From Branchinecta lynchi (Eukaryota > Arthropoda > Branchiopoda > Anostraca > Branchinectidae), in contig JAKZAP010000012.1 of NCBI GenBank assembly GCA_023053575.1, positions 5,270,230 to 5,334,229 of the forward strand: a stretch of 64,000 nucleotides of DNA, given 5' to 3'. The first letter of the stretch is position 1. Every line of letters starts with the position of its first letter. The notes under the pieces are model-generated. The model saw nothing but the letters and a program-made list of their open reading frames with translations. It made no database searches and was not told the origin of the DNA. The position numbers and the translations under genes are program-made. Positions 61,951-64,000 of this stretch are shown one piece after another.

Positions 61951-62860
61951 GTTATCTTTCTTTTTGGTAGATGAGCAACTAGACAACATTATGTCAAGTG
62001 TTGGCGAGGATTACCCAACATGGGGAAGAAGGATGATTAAAGGTCAATTTGACTAATCATATTTAAGCTACCCTCAGATATTATTAAATTGGGATTGAAT
62101 CTAAGACTATGTTGCTTTTAGCATGAGTATACGCCTAGTCACGTTTTTCATTCTGGGTGGAGTTCAGCAGAAAAAGTGTAGTTTGTTAAGTGACTTTTGA
62201 AAGTGCTTGTGCGAAGTTTCAGCAGTGTTGTGTCGATGTCCCAAGTTTTCAGAAGGGCAAGACGATATTGTATTTTCCGCGCAGTTTCGTTGTCTGTGCG
62301 ATTGAGGCATTGACATATTACATCAAATATCTAATAAACATATTAAAATCCCTGACGGGATGTATAAAAAGATATCTTTGTAGAGTAGCTTTCAAAGTGT
62401 ATAGTCAATTTAGTTTTGTTAAGAGTATCTGTCAAGTCTGTCCCTACACTCCTTTACAACTGTAGTGTACCTTAGCCTTAGTGCAACAAATTACCTTAAA
62501 TCACAGCCTGGAGTGAAATAAGGACTTTTGATCCTGTTCAACACTCCTTGTGATGACGGTTTCAGGTGCGGTTGGTTAGATTCTGATGCTTCTCAGTCAA
62601 ATCTCCATGTTTTTTCTCTCCATTCAGCATCCAGGTGGCGAATGGTGAAAATACTCCCCTAGTTGGATCAGACATTCAGTGCTATAGTGTCTCTTGATCA
62701 GGACTATTTAAGTCAGTCAAATCTGACGTGGAAGTCACAGAATGCCCCCACTCACCGACAGCACAGTCTTCAAGGCAGGAGCCAGTAGAATTATTTTTCA
62801 GTTAATTACTGAAATTTGGCTGAAGTTGGAGAAATTAATATTAATACATCTAATAAATAG
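61951..62860. other. No supported gene; possible intron
   Basis: Only short frames; it ends in an acceptor-like aataaatag before the exon at 62861. Confidence 0.4.
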
Positions 62861-63035
62861 GGCATCTACTGTCACTTGGAGTAGATGTACCTATGAGAAG
62901 AATCGCCGAATCTCTGAGAAGATCTCAACCTGGTCTCTCCGAGAAAAGATCACACCGACGTTTGAAGCGTCGAGTTTACAGCGTTCCTCATGCCCTTCAT
63001 CTAGTTCATGTTGATGGGAATCATAAGCTAATACA
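62861..63035 (+). CDS. Exon resembling the start of an integrase-core transposase
   Basis: Open between an AG at 62860 and a donor (aatacA then gtaagtg at 63035/63036). It encodes VPMRRIAESLRRSQPGLSEK, then RRLKRRVYSVPHALHLVHVD and GNHKLIQ. The block R-x-Y-x-V-P...x-W/V-H-x-D-G-N-H-K-L-I is the conserved beginning of an integrase-core domain in a transposase-like family common in fish and invertebrates; the Asp in VHVDGNHK would be the first catalytic residue. It follows the HTH exon (59309-59464) on the same strand. Later exons were not found in the remaining 1 kb. Confidence 0.55.
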
Positions 63036-63360
63036 GTAAGTGTTGGATGGTAATTGTTGTTGTCAAGTATAGTCCAAAATCACACACTCCTGGGTTGTGT
63101 CTAATCATGAAATGCGTCTGTTGTTCCCCATTTAGTGGAAGGTACATCGCGCAATAAATATCGACTATCTTTTATAACAAGAAAGGTGGAAGTTTGCTTG
63201 AATTGAATCTTGCTGATAACTGTTTAAGGACTGATAATCCGGATTGACCAAGTGGTTTTCACTACATAATACCACTTAAAATTTCCATTTCAGCTCCTTT
63301 CGATTGCCGCTTTTTACCCGAATTTTCGTCGGCCCGAGGCGGCTTAATGCCGATTTTTTG
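63036..63360. other. No supported feature
   Basis: Sequence between the exon donor and the dispersed repeat that starts near 63361. Nothing structured is visible. Confidence 0.4.
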
Positions 63361-64000
63361 GGATCCCAAAACGTAAGTGGATTTGCCGGCCGTCTGTGAG
63401 CACGATAACTCTTGACGGGAACGAGATATTTTGATGAAACTTGGTGTAAGGATTCTTTGGGTCAAGGGACAGGTCGAATTCGTAGATGGACCCCGTAGCT
63501 GTACATTTAAGGGTGGGGGAGGGGGTTCAAATCAGAGGTAAGAAAACATGCTGAATACGAATATGAAAATCATTTTCTCGCCGGCCAAGTACGGTAGTTC
63601 GCCTGGAATCCGGCCAAGACAGGAAAGTTGTGGAAAGATGTTAGATTTCGTGGTTAGACGATATGCTGAATCCGTATATGACAATCATTTCTCCACCCGG
63701 ACATAGAGTTCGCCCGGAATCCGGCCAAAACCCGAAAATTTACAGCTTTATCTGAAGTTGATTAGATGTTCGATATAGGGGTACGGAGATACGCTTAATT
63801 GTTTTGAGCTTTAGTTTTTGCCGGACAAGTAGTTCGCCTGGAATCCGGATATTTGGCAGAAGTAATGCATGGAGTTTTGATCAGTTTCGTCAAGTAGATG
63901 TGATGTATAGGTATAGATAAACACAACGAAAGACGACTAGCCATTTGCCTGTTTCTAATTCTTAATAGTAAAAATGTTCAAGGAGTCTGGCGAAGACCGG
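63361..64000 (+). repeat. Dispersed repeat family member, longest copy in the window
   Basis: Contains cccaaaacgtaagtggattt, ccgtctgtgagcacgataac, gatattttgatgaaacttgg, then at least three tandem-like versions of tagttcgcc(t/c)ggaatccggcca followed by gttgattagatgttcgata and ggggtacggagatacgctta. The same blocks in the same order occur on the minus strand at 15827-16200. Runs off the window end. Confidence 0.75.

Overview
The window looks like a piece of an animal (invertebrate metazoan) nuclear genome, rich in repeats and poor in ordinary genes. The signs are split genes with GT/AG introns, 5'-truncated non-LTR retrotransposons, MITEs, satellites, a degenerate hAT transposase, a UBZ-HECT pseudogene and a tRNA-Ser-like sequence. 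I cannot name the species from sequence alone.

The centrepiece is a complete-looking Polinton/Maverick (adintovirus-like) element at about 36577-51052 (about 14.5 kb). It has near-identical inverted terminal repeats of about 585 bp and an 8-base direct repeat TCATCTCA at both outer edges. It carries all six core Polinton functions: protein-primed family B DNA polymerase, retroviral-type integrase, adenain-like cysteine protease, packaging ATPase, a candidate major capsid protein and a candidate penton/minor capsid protein. It also carries a fibre-like protein, small basic proteins, a gene inside each terminal repeat, and two right-side accessory genes. Most genes lie head-to-tail on the minus strand with intergenic gaps of only about 15-35 bases. 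Nearly every gap repeats a motif resembling YCTAWTAAATG at the start codon. The polymerase and a small membrane protein diverge from a tandem-repeat control region. The right accessory region has an 83-bp tandem repeat, a TATA box and two perfect heat-shock-element-like arrays. The integrase appears split from an upstream zinc-ribbon ORF by a -1 frame change exactly at a T-TTA-AAA slippery run.

Left of the element (1-36576): degenerate copies of an unrecognised gene family (2.2-4.8 kb and 8.0-9.0 kb, minus strand); minisatellites (4.5 and 5.8-6.3 kb); a satellite array split by a non-LTR retrotransposon fragment (9.5-11.1 kb); a second RT remnant (16.9-17.9 kb); hairpin-rich repeats (19 kb); a perfect 180-bp tandem duplication (21.5 kb); a MITE (22.5 kb); and four possible exons of an unrecognised minus-strand gene (27.3-23.0 kb). 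Further right are a 56-bp perfect palindrome with another retrotransposon 3' end (25.4-26.1 kb), and an intact two-exon zinc-finger transposase-like gene (29.6-33.1 kb, plus).

Right of the element (51053-64000): dispersed repeats, a BED-finger hAT transposase pseudogene (54.1-56.0 kb, minus), a tRNA-Ser(UGA)-like sequence (57.2 kb), a UBZ-HECT ligase pseudogene (58.0-58.7 kb), and two small exons resembling an HTH plus integrase-core transposase (59.3 and 62.9 kb). There is also a 754-bp foldback MITE with a perfect 10-bp target duplication (59.5-60.3 kb) and another foldback element (61.2-61.95 kb).
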